Shown here in pieces: positions 1 to 8,613 of a stretch of DNA of 64,000 nucleotides. The stretch spans positions 2,770,501 through 2,834,500 of the forward strand of contig NZ_RBXL01000001.1 of NCBI RefSeq assembly GCF_003634315.1. The letters are read 5' to 3'. Positions within the stretch are counted from its first letter, which is position 1; the number at the start of each line of letters is the position of its first letter. The DNA is from Thiocapsa rosea. Lineage in GTDB: Bacteria; Pseudomonadota; Gammaproteobacteria; Chromatiales; Chromatiaceae. The notes below the pieces were generated by a model. That model had not been told where the DNA came from. It saw nothing but the letters and a program-made list of their open reading frames with translations, and ran no database searches. Made by a program: the position numbers and the translations under genes.

Positions 1-1
1 G

Positions 2-1168
2 TTCGCCGAGCGCTGTGATGCGGTCATGCCGCGGTGTCGTGATCAAGCGCCCGTCTGGCGCGACCTGGAGACCGGGCAGGGCGTGCGCTGTCACCTGTGG
101 GACGAGGACGACGGGCAGCCCGAGGGCTTGACGCACGGGATCCGGGATCCGGTTGTTGTTCCGCCATCGGTCCCGGAGGCCCCGACGGATCCCGGCGCAG
201 CCCTTTCCCCCATGCTGCAGGTCCGGGATCTCGAGGTCCACTTCCCGATCCACGACGGCGTCTTCCGGCGTGTCGTCGGGCAGGTGCGCGCCGTCGACGG
301 CCTGACCTTCGACCTGACCCCGGGCCGCACCTTGGCCTTGGTCGGGGAGTCCGGCTGCGGCAAGACGACCGCCGGCAAGGGCATCCTGCAGCTGACGACG
401 CCAACCGGCGGCTCGATCCGTTATCGGGGAGAGGAGCTGACGGGGCTAGGGCATCGCCGGATGCGTCCCTTCCGCAAGGATCTTCAGATCATCTTCCAGG
501 ACCCCTACGCGGCGATGAATCCGCGCATGTTGGTCGGCGATCTGATCGGCGAGGGCCTCCAGGCGCTCGGAATCGAGCGCAGTCGGGCGGGGCGGATGCG
601 GCGCGTGGTCGAGCTGCTCGATCTGGTCGGCATGGACGCCGATGCCGTCGAGCGCTACCCGCACGAGTTCTCCGGCGGGCAGCGTCAGCGCATCTGTATC
701 GCCCGCGCGCTCGCGGTCGAGCCCAAGCTCATCGTCTGCGACGAGCCGACCAGTGCGCTGGACGTCTCGGTCCAGGCTCAGATCCTCAACCTGCTGAAGG
801 ATCTTCAGGATCGTCTCGGGCTCGCCTATCTCTTCATCACCCACGACATCTCGGTGGTGGCCTATCTGGCGCATGAGGTGGCGGTCATGTATCTCGGGCG
901 TGTCGTCGAGCGGGGGCGGGTCGATGAGGTCCTCGATGACCCGCGCCATCCCTATACGCGCGCGCTGCTCTCGGCGGTGCCCGTCATCGATCCGGAGAAG
1001 CGGCGCACGGTGATTCGTCTTGAAGGCGACATGCCCTCGCCGAGCAACCCGCCTTCGGGCTGCTACTTTCACCCGCGCTGCCCGGAGGCGGTTGCGGCCT
1101 GTGCGCAGTCGTATCCGCAGGAGACGCGTCTGAGCGAGACCCGTCTTGTCCATTGTCTGCGGGTCTGA
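2..1168 (+). CDS. Fused tandem peptide-type ABC transporter ATPase, 5' end outside window
   Basis: ATP-binding subunit of a peptide/nickel-type ABC importer (Dpp/Opp family). The frame is open from the first bases of the window. The first residues (FAERCDAVMPRCRD, then a CHLW tail) look like the end of an oligo_HPY region, the C-terminus of a DppD-like ATPase. After a Pro-rich linker, a complete DppF-like domain starts near position 212 with MLQVRDLEVHF, Walker A GESGCGKTT, signature FSGGQRQR, Walker B LIVCDEPTSALD and its own Cys-containing HPY tail (CYFHPRCPEA). With no stop between the halves, this is inferred to be one polypeptide carrying two nucleotide-binding domains, as in YejF or GsiA. 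The ATG at 26 is an internal Met. Substrate is not deducible; the permease genes would lie upstream. Confidence 0.85.
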   Translation, partial: FAERCDAVMPRCRDQAPVWRDLETGQGVRCHLWDEDDGQPEGLTHGIRDPVVVPPSVPEAPTDPGAALSPMLQVRDLEVHFPIHDGVFRRVVGQVRAVDGLTFDLTPGRTLALVGESGCGKTTAGKGILQLTTPTGGSIRYRGEELTGLGHRRMRPFRKDLQIIFQDPYAAMNPRMLVGDLIGEGLQALGIERSRAGRMRRVVELLDLVGMDADAVERYPHEFSGGQRQRICIARALAVEPKLIVCDEPTSALDVSVQAQILNLLKDLQDRLGLAYLFITHDISVVAYLAHEVAVMYLGRVVERGRVDEVLDDPRHPYTRALLSAVPVIDPEKRRTVIRLEGDMPSPSNPPSGCYFHPRCPEAVAACAQSYPQETRLSETRLVHCLRV

Positions 1169-1186
1169 TGCGAACAGCGCCACCTC

Positions 1187-1215
1187 TTGTGTTGAAGGCC
1201 CGCGCGCCGTATGGT
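1187..1215 (+). promoter_or_regulatory. Candidate sigma70 promoter for the pseudo-EAL gene
   Basis: TTGTGT (1187-1192), a 17-nt spacer and TATGGT (1210-1215). The upstream ATG at 1211 lies inside the -10 element, so it would not be on the transcript; this favours the ATG at 1259 as the real start. Inferred from pattern only. Confidence 0.4.
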
Positions 1216-1258
1216 TTTGTTACTCCAGTTGGATCCGTGCGCGGCGAGTCCGTTCGCA

Positions 1259-2602
1259 ATGAGCAAAGCGAAGCAAATCCTCTGCATCGACCCCGAACCC
1301 TCGGATCTTCGCATCGCAGCACTCCTCAACCGTAAGGGCATCGCGGTCGATCTGACCGAGGTCTCCACGCGCGAAAGCCTGCGCAGCGCCCTGGAGCGGC
1401 CGAATTGGTGGGATCTGATCTTGTGCGACGGCGAGAGCGTCGAGGGTCTCGGTGTGGAGGCCGCTATCCTGCCTTTTCGGGACGAGCTGGATGCCTCTTT
1501 GGTCCTTGTGAAGGCGGTCGAAAGTCCGTTGAGTGTGCAACAGGGTCATCGTCTCGGCGCCGCAGACTTGGTCGTGCGCGACGAGATCGAGCACCTTCTG
1601 GTGGTGTGCGAGCGCGAGCTGCAGAGCTGCGCCCTTCGCAAGGAGTTACGTGCTCTACGCCGCACGGCGGGGCTCCTCGATCAGGCTGCCCCGCGGTCGG
1701 TCGTGCTGGCGACGATCCATGACTTGAGTCGCAGTGCGCGCCCGGACAAGGAGGGTGTGCAGCGCAACGGCGCGGCGCTCGGCGCAAGCCCGGCTGACGA
1801 TCAGACCCGTATCCGTGCGCTGATCGATGCAGGCGGGCTCACGCTCGAATTTCAACCGATCATCTCGCTGAGCACGCACGAAGAGCATCGAAGCATGTTC
1901 GAGACCTTGGTGCGTCTCAAGGACGACACCGGCAAACTGCTGATGCCCGCTGAATTTCTGCCCGTCCTGGCATCTGCCGGATGGATGACCAAGATCGACC
2001 TGTGGATCCTGCGCCGCGCCTTGGCGACGCTTCAGGAGATGCAGGAGGGCGGAGCGCAAGACGCGGTGCTGTTCATCAATGTCGCGACCGAGACCCTGAG
2101 CTCCGAGGAGACGGCGAAGGCGCTGGCAGCCTTTATCTCGGCCGCCCGCCTTGCGCGCGGCTCGATCGTCATCGAGGTGCGCAAGTCCGCCTTTACCGAT
2201 GCGCGATTGGCCTTGGAGCGTTTTGCCCGGTCGCTGCAAGCCAAGAATCATGGCCTGTTGATCGAGGATGCCGGAGTGGATGACTGCGCCTTTCTCGCGG
2301 AGCACCGCGACCTCATCACGCATGTCAAGCTCGAGCGTAGCCTCACACAGGGGCTGGTCGAGCGGCGTGTTCCGCAGGATGCGGTGAACGCGCTGGTGCA
2401 GTGCGCGAAGAAGGAGGGCATGCGGGTCATCGCGTTGGCGGTCGACAACGCCGAGCTTCTGCCGATGCTGGCTGCCGCGGGTGTGGATGCGATTCAGGGG
2501 CATTTCGTCAGCATGCCTTATCAGAATCTCATGTACCCCAGCATTCAGCGTGTCGAGTCCAGCTCCGGTCCGGCCTGGCAGGGTCCCGAGCGGGTCGGTT
2601 GA
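1259..2602 (+). CDS. REC-like / degenerate EAL domain protein, probable c-di-GMP effector
   Basis: The start at 1259 (MSKAKQILCID) is preferred over the in-frame ATG at 1211, which falls in a predicted -10 box. Residues about 4-125 look like a receiver-type alpha/beta fold beginning ILCIDPEP; residues about 185-425 form an EAL-type domain (LEFQPIISL, PAEFLPVLASAG, IQGHF). The EAL signature is ETL, the usual DDFG loop is replaced by EDAGVDD, and the metal-binding ExTE motif reads EVRK. Catalytic phosphodiesterase activity is therefore unlikely. Known pseudo-EAL proteins such as FimX bind c-di-GMP instead, and a receptor role is my inference. Single gene following the ABC transporter; partners unknown. 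Confidence 0.75.
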   Translation: MSKAKQILCIDPEPSDLRIAALLNRKGIAVDLTEVSTRESLRSALERPNWWDLILCDGESVEGLGVEAAILPFRDELDASLVLVKAVESPLSVQQGHRLGAADLVVRDEIEHLLVVCERELQSCALRKELRALRRTAGLLDQAAPRSVVLATIHDLSRSARPDKEGVQRNGAALGASPADDQTRIRALIDAGGLTLEFQPIISLSTHEEHRSMFETLVRLKDDTGKLLMPAEFLPVLASAGWMTKIDLWILRRALATLQEMQEGGAQDAVLFINVATETLSSEETAKALAAFISAARLARGSIVIEVRKSAFTDARLALERFARSLQAKNHGLLIEDAGVDDCAFLAEHRDLITHVKLERSLTQGLVERRVPQDAVNALVQCAKKEGMRVIALAVDNAELLPMLAAAGVDAIQGHFVSMPYQNLMYPSIQRVESSSGPAWQGPERVG

Positions 2603-3107
2603 GAGGTTCCGTGCGTGCGCAAATTTTTTTGCTCCGATGGCTGCAACGGGCGCGCATTTTCCGAATTTCGCGGTACACTAGGCGCAAGTGAAAGCCCCGC
2701 GCATGGAATTCGGGCCTGGTGCTTCGAATCGCTCGGCACCGTTTGAGGCCACCCCTGTGCGAGATCAAATCTCGAGATCAGACGATCGACCCCATTCCGA
2801 CATCTGCTTTTTATTCCTGCCTCCTCTCCAATTCCGTGCCGATGAGCATCCGCCTTCCAGTAGAGGTTGTCGCGTCCGGTTCAGCGCATCGGGCAAGGCG
2901 CGAGTCGTGGCTGCGCCTCGAGCGAAGGGCGATCGGAACAGGGATGCCGTTCGGTATGGTGCGTTGCGGGAGCTGCACGGTGATTCGGGGTACGGCACGA
3001 CAAGAAAAATCCGGTTAAGGCATGCTGCACGCGAACCATGGAACGCCCTTCGGTGACCGGGATCCGACGCATGATAAAGACTGAGTCAGATGGTCTTGAT
3101 TCAGATT
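2603..3107. other. Intergenic region without a recognisable gene
   Basis: About 500 bases between the pseudo-EAL gene and the cold-shock leader. Short open frames exist on both strands but none gives a recognisable protein, and several overlap each other. I see no repeat or RNA gene here. Confidence 0.5.
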
Positions 3108-3180
3108 CCACTCAAGATCGAGTGGAGGACACACTAGCCTTATTGCAAGGCTGGGTTTAAGTAAAGCCAACTCAGGTTGG
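3108..3180 (+). promoter_or_regulatory. Three tandem hairpins in the cold-shock gene leader
   Basis: Three perfect stem-loops follow each other just before the csp start codon: CCACTC/GAGTGG with a 6-nt loop (3108-3125), AGCCTT/AAGGCT with a 5-nt loop (3136-3152), and CCAAC/GTTGG with a 4-nt loop (3167-3180). Leaders of cspA-type mRNAs are known to be structured and temperature-responsive; such a role here is inferred. Confidence 0.45.
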
Positions 3181-3202
3181 TCCGTTAAGTGATGAGGTTG
3201 AT

Positions 3203-3415
3203 ATGCCAGGTGAATTGGTTTCCGGGACGGTCAAGTGGTTCAATGACGAGAAGGGATATGGCTTCATTGAGCGCGAGGGCGGCAAAGACGTCTTTGTCCA
3301 TCATAGTGCCATCAATGGATCGGGTCGTAAGACGTTGCTCGAGGGTCAACGCGTGACCATGGAAGTCACGCAAGGCCCCAAGGGGCCGCAGGCGGAGAAC
3401 GTGACCCCCGACTGA
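3203..3415 (+). CDS. Cold-shock domain protein (CspA family)
   Basis: A 70-residue single-domain nucleic-acid-binding protein of normal CspA length. It has the CSD opening [15 protein letters not shown] containing RNP1 (KGYGFI) and the RNP2-like VFVHHSAI. Family members bind single-stranded RNA or DNA and act as RNA chaperones during cold or growth transitions. A GAGG Shine-Dalgarno at 3194-3197 lies 5 nt before the ATG. The gene stands alone, with a hairpin-rich leader and a strong stem-loop downstream, so it is probably monocistronic. The family is clear; which Csp paralogue it is cannot be said. Confidence 0.95.
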   Translation: MPGELVSGTVKWFNDEKGYGFIEREGGKDVFVHHSAINGSGRKTLLEGQRVTMEVTQGPKGPQAENVTPD

Positions 3416-3512
3416 GGTTGCGACACCACCCGGAGCTGAGCTGATAGGCACGATCCAACGCAGGCAAAGGTCTTCGTTGGATGCAGTCTGAGGCACCCGG
3501 CCCCCGTCGCAC

Positions 3513-3543
3513 TGCTCTCAATGGGCTACGGCCCTTGAGAGCA
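3513..3543 (+). terminator. Stem-loop terminator after the cold-shock gene
   Basis: TGCTCTCAA-T-GGGC pairs with GCCCTTGAGAGCA across a TACG loop: a 13-bp stem with one bulged T, followed by TTATGTTT. The T tract is interrupted, so termination is likely but not certain. A second inverted repeat, CCAACG...CGTTGG, lies at 3455-3480. Confidence 0.6.
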
Positions 3544-3610
3544 TTATGTTTCGTTGTGCTCTGTCCCGCTCGGCCCTATCCGGGGCACCGACTCTGCTGT
3601 CCCCGCCCTG

Positions 3611-4225
3611 TCACGTCGATGTCTTCAGCTGTGCTTCGAGTCGCGCGACGTCCTCCGCTGAATTGATGTTTGAAAACGCTTGTGGCCGATCGCTGAAGTC
3701 GGCTAGCGCAGGGCGATGTCGAACGATCCAATCCGCAACCTTTCGAGTGCCCGCCGCGAGATCGGCCGAGAGTTCCGGTTCGAGCGAGACCGGCATCAGG
3801 GCATAGACCGGGTGAATGCGGACCCCTTCGGTGACTGTTGCCAGAGAGGCATCGTCCGATGCCAACGCGGCGATGAGTCCGCGCGCGAGATCGGGCGGCA
3901 ACAAAGGCCCGTCGCACGGAACGGTCAAGATCCAATCGGTTCGAGCGGCGCGCATGGCGCACAGCATCCCGGCTAAAGGTCCGTTGAATCCGGGTTCGGA
4001 GTCGGCGATCACGGGCACGCCGTATCCTGCATAGATCTCGCGATGACGGTTTGCGTTGATGAGCAGCGTGCCGACCTGTGGTGCGAGTGCATCAAGGATC
4101 CATTCGATCAGCGGGCGACCGGCGAACTCCACCAGCCCTTTGTCGACGCACCCCATGCGACGTCCGCGGCCACCGGCCAGGATGACCCCGGTGATCTCGC
4201 GTGGTGTCGGCGCAGTGCGCTTCAT
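3611..4225 (-). CDS. mobA: Molybdenum cofactor guanylyltransferase MobA
   Basis: Transfers GMP from GTP to molybdenum cofactor, giving the bis-MGD used by DMSO-reductase-family enzymes (cytosolic). The 204-residue protein shows the nucleotidyltransferase opening GVILAGGRGRRMG near residue 13, KGL and the metal-binding DGPLLPPDL loop, matching MobA in length. I place the start at 4225 (MKRTAPTPREIT). The frame stays open upstream to 4801, but that stretch is the antisense of the psiE-like gene and would give a spurious extension. It lies 53 nt downstream of psiE on the same strand, the last gene of a minus-strand run. Confidence 0.9.
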   Translation of the reverse strand: MKRTAPTPREITGVILAGGRGRRMGCVDKGLVEFAGRPLIEWILDALAPQVGTLLINANRHREIYAGYGVPVIADSEPGFNGPLAGMLCAMRAARTDWILTVPCDGPLLPPDLARGLIAALASDDASLATVTEGVRIHPVYALMPVSLEPELSADLAAGTRKVADWIVRHRPALADFSDRPQAFSNINSAEDVARLEAQLKTST

Positions 4226-4278
4226 TCCGAGTCCGAATGCGGGTTCGCCTGAACGTTTCGCCCCGACTTGCGTCCCGA

Positions 4279-4707
4279 TCAACCCGCATCCTCGTCCCGG
4301 CTCGAGGCGCTGTAGGGGAAGCGGACATGCCCGAAACGGATGAGGAGTACGGCGACGGCCAGAATCAGGATGGCGACCGAGGTGGCGATGATCGCGGTCT
4401 CGGTCATCTCCTTCATGTCGATGATCAGGTGGCGGGCGAGTGCAACCATTGCGATATAGAGCGGCATGCGGATCGGCAAGGCGCCGGATTGCAGGTAGAT
4501 GCCGACCATCGTCAGCACCTCGAGATAGATGAAGAGCAGGAGAAGATCGCCGAGGCTGACCGCGCGGCGGCCGACCATCTCCGTGATCTCCTGGATACCG
4601 GCGATGAGCGTCGCGACGGCGATCACCACGAGACCGACCATCTCGACCCAGGAGAGGAGCCGCCCGCCGACCGACACGATGCGCGATTTCGATGGCTCTG
4701 GGTTCAT
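4279..4707 (-). CDS. psiE: PsiE family (phosphate-starvation-inducible) membrane protein
   Basis: A 142-residue inner-membrane protein with about four hydrophobic helices (VGLVVIAVATLIAGI, LGDLLLLFIYLEVLTMVGIY, MPLYIAMVALARHLII, IIATSVAILILAVAVLLIRFG), typical of the PsiE family. E. coli psiE belongs to the Pho regulon, but its biochemical role is unknown. Its start codon overlaps the stop of the L,D-transpeptidase gene as ATGA, so the two are translationally coupled. I saw no Pho box; phosphate control here is not shown by the sequence. Confidence 0.85.
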   Translation of the reverse strand: MNPEPSKSRIVSVGGRLLSWVEMVGLVVIAVATLIAGIQEITEMVGRRAVSLGDLLLLFIYLEVLTMVGIYLQSGALPIRMPLYIAMVALARHLIIDMKEMTETAIIATSVAILILAVAVLLIRFGHVRFPYSASSRDEDAG

Positions 4708-5297
4708 GGCAAGATCTCGATCGACGTCCCGTCGACGGTGAGTGACCAGATCTCGTCGATCTCACGGTTGGAGACGGCGATGCAGCCAAGCGTCCAATCA
4801 TCCTCGATCCGCGTCGAGCGGTTTTTTCCGTTCGGTTGGCCGTGGATCAAGATCATCCCTCCGGGCGGTTCTCCGCGACGCTCGGCTCGCCATCGGTCGC
4901 CGGGGCTTGGATAGGAGATGTGCAGCGCCTTATAAAACCGGCTGCGGTCGTTCCGCCGGTCGAGCAGGTAGCGTCCTTCGGGGGTGCGGCCGTCGCCCTC
5001 GCGTGTCTTGTGCCCGATCGGCTGAAACCCGAGCGCGATCTCATAGCTCCGCAAGGTTCGGTCGCCCTGCATCAGGTAGAGGCGACGCTCGGCCTTCTTG
5101 ACGACCAACCGGTCTGCCTTGCCCGGGGGGGCACGATGGGACGGTGCGTGGGTTGGGGGCGCGCTCGGATCCGCGATCGGGAGGTACGACATCGCCGGTG
5201 CGGGCGCCGAACCCATCGACAGCACTGCGGCGATGATCAAGGCATGGCCTGGTGCGCGACCAGATCTCGCCCTTGCCTCACGACAGGTCGAAGGCAT
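4704..5297 (-). CDS. Exported L,D-transpeptidase family (YkuD domain) protein
   Basis: Probable periplasmic peptidoglycan-modifying enzyme. After a basic N-terminus there is a hydrophobic signal segment (ALIIAAVLSMGSAPAPA), a Pro-rich stretch, then a YkuD domain with VVKKAERRLYLM, IHGQPN and the catalytic-Cys motif DWTLGCIAVSN. YkuD enzymes use this Cys for L,D-transpeptidation or cleavage of mDAP crosslinks. The protein is about 197 residues from the ATG at 5297; a TTG at 5330 would lengthen it and increase overlap with the upstream DUF2237 gene. Its stop overlaps the psiE start. Which L,D-reaction it performs is unknown. Confidence 0.85.
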   Translation of the reverse strand: MPSTCREARARSGRAPGHALIIAAVLSMGSAPAPAMSYLPIADPSAPPTHAPSHRAPPGKADRLVVKKAERRLYLMQGDRTLRSYEIALGFQPIGHKTREGDGRTPEGRYLLDRRNDRSRFYKALHISYPSPGDRWRAERRGEPPGGMILIHGQPNGKNRSTRIEDDWTLGCIAVSNREIDEIWSLTVDGTSIEILP

Positions 5298-5649
5298 GCG
5301 ATTTGAGGTCGGCGAGACTGACGACCTCAAGTGCGCGCTCGTGGGTCGCCCTCAGGACGACGCGCGGGGCTGCGCCGGCTTCGAGGGCCTCTTGCCACCG
5401 CGCGGCACAGAGGCACCAGCGATCACCCGGTTTGAGGCCGGGGAAGCCGTATTCGGGTTGAGGGGTCACGAGGTCGTTGCCGCGGGCGAGGCTCAGGGCG
5501 AGGAATTCGCGGGTCATGCGCGCGCAGACCGTATGGGATCCCAGGTCCTGCGGGCCGGTCTCGCAGTCGCCGCTGCGCGTGAAGCCGGTCAAGGGATCGG
5601 TCGAGCAGGGCTCGAGGGGCTCACCCAAGACATTCTTGTGATTCGACAT
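5278..5649 (-). CDS. DUF2237 family protein
   Basis: A 123-residue soluble protein matching the small, widespread DUF2237 family. Family-like features are NVLGEPLEPCS near the N-terminus, a central CARMTREFL, the LALSLARGNDLVTPQPEYGFPGL segment and GDRWCLCAARW with paired cysteines. Function is unknown. No signal peptide or membrane segment is seen. It overlaps the start of the L,D-transpeptidase gene on the same strand and begins 78 nt downstream of mltD, so co-transcription with the envelope genes is likely. Confidence 0.85.
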   Translation of the reverse strand: MSNHKNVLGEPLEPCSTDPLTGFTRSGDCETGPQDLGSHTVCARMTREFLALSLARGNDLVTPQPEYGFPGLKPGDRWCLCAARWQEALEAGAAPRVVLRATHERALEVVSLADLKSHAFDLS

Positions 5650-5727
5650 CGAAACTGCCCCCTTCGGAAGTGCCTTTAAAAGCGCTGACGCGCTTCGCCG
5701 AAGTGTACCAGCCGAATGAGTCAGCTG

Positions 5728-7149
5728 TCAGGAGGTCGGAGCCCGCCCCGGCGGATAGATGAGGATCAGGTCGCCCGGATTCAGCCGCGTCTCGGCGAGC
5801 CGATTCCAACGCTGGAGATCCTTGACGCTGACCCCGTAGCGCTTGGCCAGTGTCTTGATCGAATCGCCTTTGGTGACCAAGTGCGTGATCAAGGCGGAGT
5901 CATCGGTCGCCTGGACCTTGAGTGTTTGACCCGAGAGCAGCGGCTCGCGAACGGAGATGCCGTTCAGCTCCGCGAGTGCGCGCGGCTCGATACCGTTCGC
6001 GCGCGCGATCGAGGCGATGGTCTCGCCACCCTTCACCACATGGATCTTATGGCGCTCGGCACGCGCGAGCGTCGAGCGGGTTGCGGCACTGGATCGGGAC
6101 TGGGCCGCAGAGGCCCTGGCCGGCATGATCTGGACCTGGCCCATCTTCTTGCCGATCCGCTGCCCGGTCCCGGCCGGCACCAGAATATGGCCGGGGCCGT
6201 CGGGAGCCGTCCGTCCGAGCTTGAGTGCGGGGTTGAGACGCTGCAGCTCGTAGAGCTGCACGCCGGTCGCCGAGGCAACCCGGTTCAGATCGACCGGCTG
6301 CTGCGTGCGAACCACCTCGAGCTGGGGACGATCCGGCACCGGCGGAAGGTTGAGGCCGTAGCGGGTGGGTGCGGCGACCAGGCGCGCGGTGGCGAGGATC
6401 TGCGGCACATACTGTTTGGTTTCGTTCGGAAGGTTGTTGAGCGACCAGTAGTCGGTCGGCTTGCCGCTGCGGCGATTGGCGGCCTGTGCGGCGGCCACGC
6501 GACCCGGACCGCAGTTGTACGCAGCCATGGCGAGCGCCCAGTCGCCGTCGAAGCGTCGGTTGAGCTGCTCGAGATAGTCGAGTGCCGCGCCGGTGGAGGC
6601 CAGCGGGTCGCGTCGGCCGTCGTACCAGGCATCTTGTCTCAAGCCCATCTCGAGCCCGGTGTAAGGCATGAACTGCCAGATCCCGGCGGCCGCCTTCGGC
6701 GACGTGGCCACCGGATTGAAGCGACTTTCGACATGAGGCAGGAAGGCGAGCTCCATCGGCAGTCCGCGCCGCTCGATCTCGGTGACGATCATATGCAGAT
6801 AGGGCATCCCTTGCTGGGACATCCTGGAGAGATACTGGGGGTCTCGGCGGAAGCGCTCCACCGTGCTGTCGATGCGTGCGTCTGCGTGGAGATCCAGGCT
6901 CATCCCGGTACGGACACGGTTCCAAAGGTCACCGCGCGGATCCGCACGCCCGGCGGTGTATCTTTCCATGACCACGACATCCGTGGCCGGTCGGACGAAG
7001 CCGTATTCGCGAGCGGACACCATGCCTGAGTAGCCGGAGTCTCCGAAGTCGTTATCGACCATGCGGGTCTCCGTCGCGCATCCGTTCAAGAGCAGCGATA
7101 GAACGCCGAGCGCGCCGAGCGAGCGCGCAAAACGTGCGGCATCAGGCAT
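5728..7149 (-). CDS. mltD: Membrane-bound lytic murein transglycosylase D (MltD)
   Basis: Outer-membrane lipoprotein that cleaves peptidoglycan glycan strands with 1,6-anhydro product formation. The 473-residue protein has a lipobox ending LLNGC (Cys24) and a lytic transglycosylase domain at about residues 110-230, with catalytic Glu141 in PHVESRFNP, then GIWQFMP and AMAAYNCGPGRV. Two C-terminal LysM peptidoglycan-binding repeats follow (about 358-402 and 410-460: HVVKGGETIASIA, HLVTKGDSIKTLAKRYGVS). The gene is divergent from the methyltransferase-rnhA-dnaQ group. In E. coli mltD, gloB, yafS, rnhA and dnaQ are neighbours; here gloB has moved to 27 kb. Confidence 0.95.
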   Translation of the reverse strand: MPDAARFARSLGALGVLSLLLNGCATETRMVDNDFGDSGYSGMVSAREYGFVRPATDVVVMERYTAGRADPRGDLWNRVRTGMSLDLHADARIDSTVERFRRDPQYLSRMSQQGMPYLHMIVTEIERRGLPMELAFLPHVESRFNPVATSPKAAAGIWQFMPYTGLEMGLRQDAWYDGRRDPLASTGAALDYLEQLNRRFDGDWALAMAAYNCGPGRVAAAQAANRRSGKPTDYWSLNNLPNETKQYVPQILATARLVAAPTRYGLNLPPVPDRPQLEVVRTQQPVDLNRVASATGVQLYELQRLNPALKLGRTAPDGPGHILVPAGTGQRIGKKMGQVQIMPARASAAQSRSSAATRSTLARAERHKIHVVKGGETIASIARANGIEPRALAELNGISVREPLLSGQTLKVQATDDSALITHLVTKGDSIKTLAKRYGVSVKDLQRWNRLAETRLNPGDLILIYPPGRAPTS

Positions 7150-7328
7150 GTTTCCCCCCTAGGAATTCCCGGTAAGTGATTGTTTAATTGAGTTTTCCAG
7201 GAATTAGGAAAGCATCATACCCAAAGCCGGCCGTTAATTCCAGATCCGGTCGCAGGAAATTCCGCTCGACGTCCGCACGACAGTGCGCTCAATCACGGTT
7301 AACATGCGGCTCTTGAAGAGGCATCGGC

Positions 7329-8087
7329 ATGACTGTGCGCAAGGACCCGGGTTCACCCCTGGCAGAACTACAAGACTGGTACCGGTCGCCGCTCGGAGCC
7401 GAGGTGGCGGCGCTCGAGAGCGCGTGCGTTCAGCGGCTGCTGAGCGACACCTTTGGCTATTACCTGGTCCAGATCGGCGTGACCGAGAGCTTTCGAGACG
7501 CGATGGCCTCGAGCCGGATCCGCCATCGTATCCTGATGCCCTGCGAGCAGCCCTCCGGTCACGCTGGGCGCGAGATCGTCGGATTGCCGAGCCGCCTGCC
7601 GCTAGCGAGCGATTCGATCGACGCACTCCTGCTGCCGCATACCCTGGATTTCTCGCCCGATCCCCAAGCGGTGCTGCGCGAGGTCGAGCGCGTTCTGATC
7701 CCGGAGGGGCGGGTGATCGTGCTGGGCTTCAACGCACTCAGTGCCTGGGGCCTCTGGTCGCTGCTGCACGGCTCCGGTACGCAGGTCCCTTGGTGCGGGC
7801 GTTTCCGCACTGCTTATCAAATCGAGGATTGGTTGTCCGTGTTGGGTTTCGATATCGAGCTTCGCGAGCACATCATGTTTCGGCCGCCGTTCCGGCGCGC
7901 CTTGGGGCCGAGCTGTGCGGCATTCGACACCTTGGGTCGGCGCCTCTGGCCGATCCTGGGTGGTGTCTATTTGATCCGGGCCGTCAAACGCGTGGCGACC
8001 TTGACGCCGCTGCGCCCGGCTTGGGGGCGGTCGCTGTTGCGCGGCGGTGCTGCTGAGCCGACGACACGCAGGGCCGGTCATGCCTGA
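7329..8087 (+). CDS. Class I SAM-dependent methyltransferase (YafS-like)
   Basis: A 252-residue cytosolic protein resembling the YafS-type methyltransferases that neighbour rnhA in many gammaproteobacteria. The recognisable part is the methyltransferase_11-like region: [47 protein letters not shown]-type order, seen here as [33 protein letters not shown]. The glycine-rich SAM motif I is weak. The substrate is unknown. The last bases overlap the rnhA start by 8 nt, indicating an operon. Synteny supports the assignment more than motifs do. Confidence 0.75.
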   Translation: MTVRKDPGSPLAELQDWYRSPLGAEVAALESACVQRLLSDTFGYYLVQIGVTESFRDAMASSRIRHRILMPCEQPSGHAGREIVGLPSRLPLASDSIDALLLPHTLDFSPDPQAVLREVERVLIPEGRVIVLGFNALSAWGLWSLLHGSGTQVPWCGRFRTAYQIEDWLSVLGFDIELREHIMFRPPFRRALGPSCAAFDTLGRRLWPILGGVYLIRAVKRVATLTPLRPAWGRSLLRGGAAEPTTRRAGHA

Positions 8088-8526
8088 TTGCGTGCGCGCC
8101 TATACCGACGGTGCCTGCAAGGGCAATCCGGGACCCGGGGGGTGGGGTGTCCTGCTGCGATGGGGGGAGGTCGAAAAGGAACTCTGCGGCGGCGAGCGCG
8201 CGACCACCAACAACCGCATGGAGCTGATGGCGGTCATCATGGCGCTGGAGGCCATGAAGCGTCCGACCTGTCTAGAGATCGTCACCGACTCTCAATACGT
8301 CAAGCGCGGTGTCGAGGAATGGATGCCGCGTTGGAAACGCAACGGCTGGCAGACGGCCGATCGTAAGCCGGTCAAGAATCGCGACCTCTGGGAACGTCTG
8401 GATTGCGCCATCGGCGCTCATCAGGTGCGTTGGAAGTGGGTCAAGGGCCACGCCGGTCATGCCGAGAACGAGCGTGCGGATAAGCTGGCGAATCGCGGGA
8501 TCGGGGCTGAATCGCGTCCGGCATGA
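8080..8526 (+). CDS. rnhA: Ribonuclease HI
   Basis: Cleaves the RNA strand of RNA-DNA hybrids. The 148-residue protein carries the full RNase H1 catalytic set: Asp in [11 protein letters not shown], Glu in NNRMEL, Asp in VTDSQYV and Asp in NERADKLAN. The start at 8080 ([11 protein letters not shown]) fits the family; the earlier in-frame ATG at 8047 lies deep in the methyltransferase gene. The final five codons and the TGA stop (8508-8526) lie inside a terminal-inverted-repeat element, so the C-terminal tail has been supplied by the repeat. Confidence 0.97.
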   Translation: MPDCVRAYTDGACKGNPGPGGWGVLLRWGEVEKELCGGERATTNNRMELMAVIMALEAMKRPTCLEIVTDSQYVKRGVEEWMPRWKRNGWQTADRKPVKNRDLWERLDCAIGAHQVRWKWVKGHAGHAENERADKLANRGIGAESRPA

Positions 8527-8592
8527 CATGCGCGGTTTTCGCGTCGACTCAGCGTCGCGTGATTCGGATTGCGTCGGCGCAGACGCGATTCA
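8508..8592. repeat. Terminal-inverted-repeat element R0, 85 bp
   Basis: Ends TGAATCGCGTC and GACGCGATTCA, a perfect 11-bp inverted repeat. It overlaps the last 19 bases of rnhA. It pairs with R1 across a 21-nt AT-rich linker (8593-8613). Confidence 0.8.
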
Positions 8593-8613
8593 GATGTTCA
8601 AATTTTCCTTTTT

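Noticed and set aside
1211-1258. Upstream ATG of the pseudo-EAL gene
   Set aside because: Lies inside a predicted -10 box, and the REC-like domain begins only after the Met at 1259.
3611-4801. 396-residue version of MobA
   Set aside because: The first ~190 residues are Arg/His-rich and antisense-like to the psiE gene; normal MobA begins at 4225.
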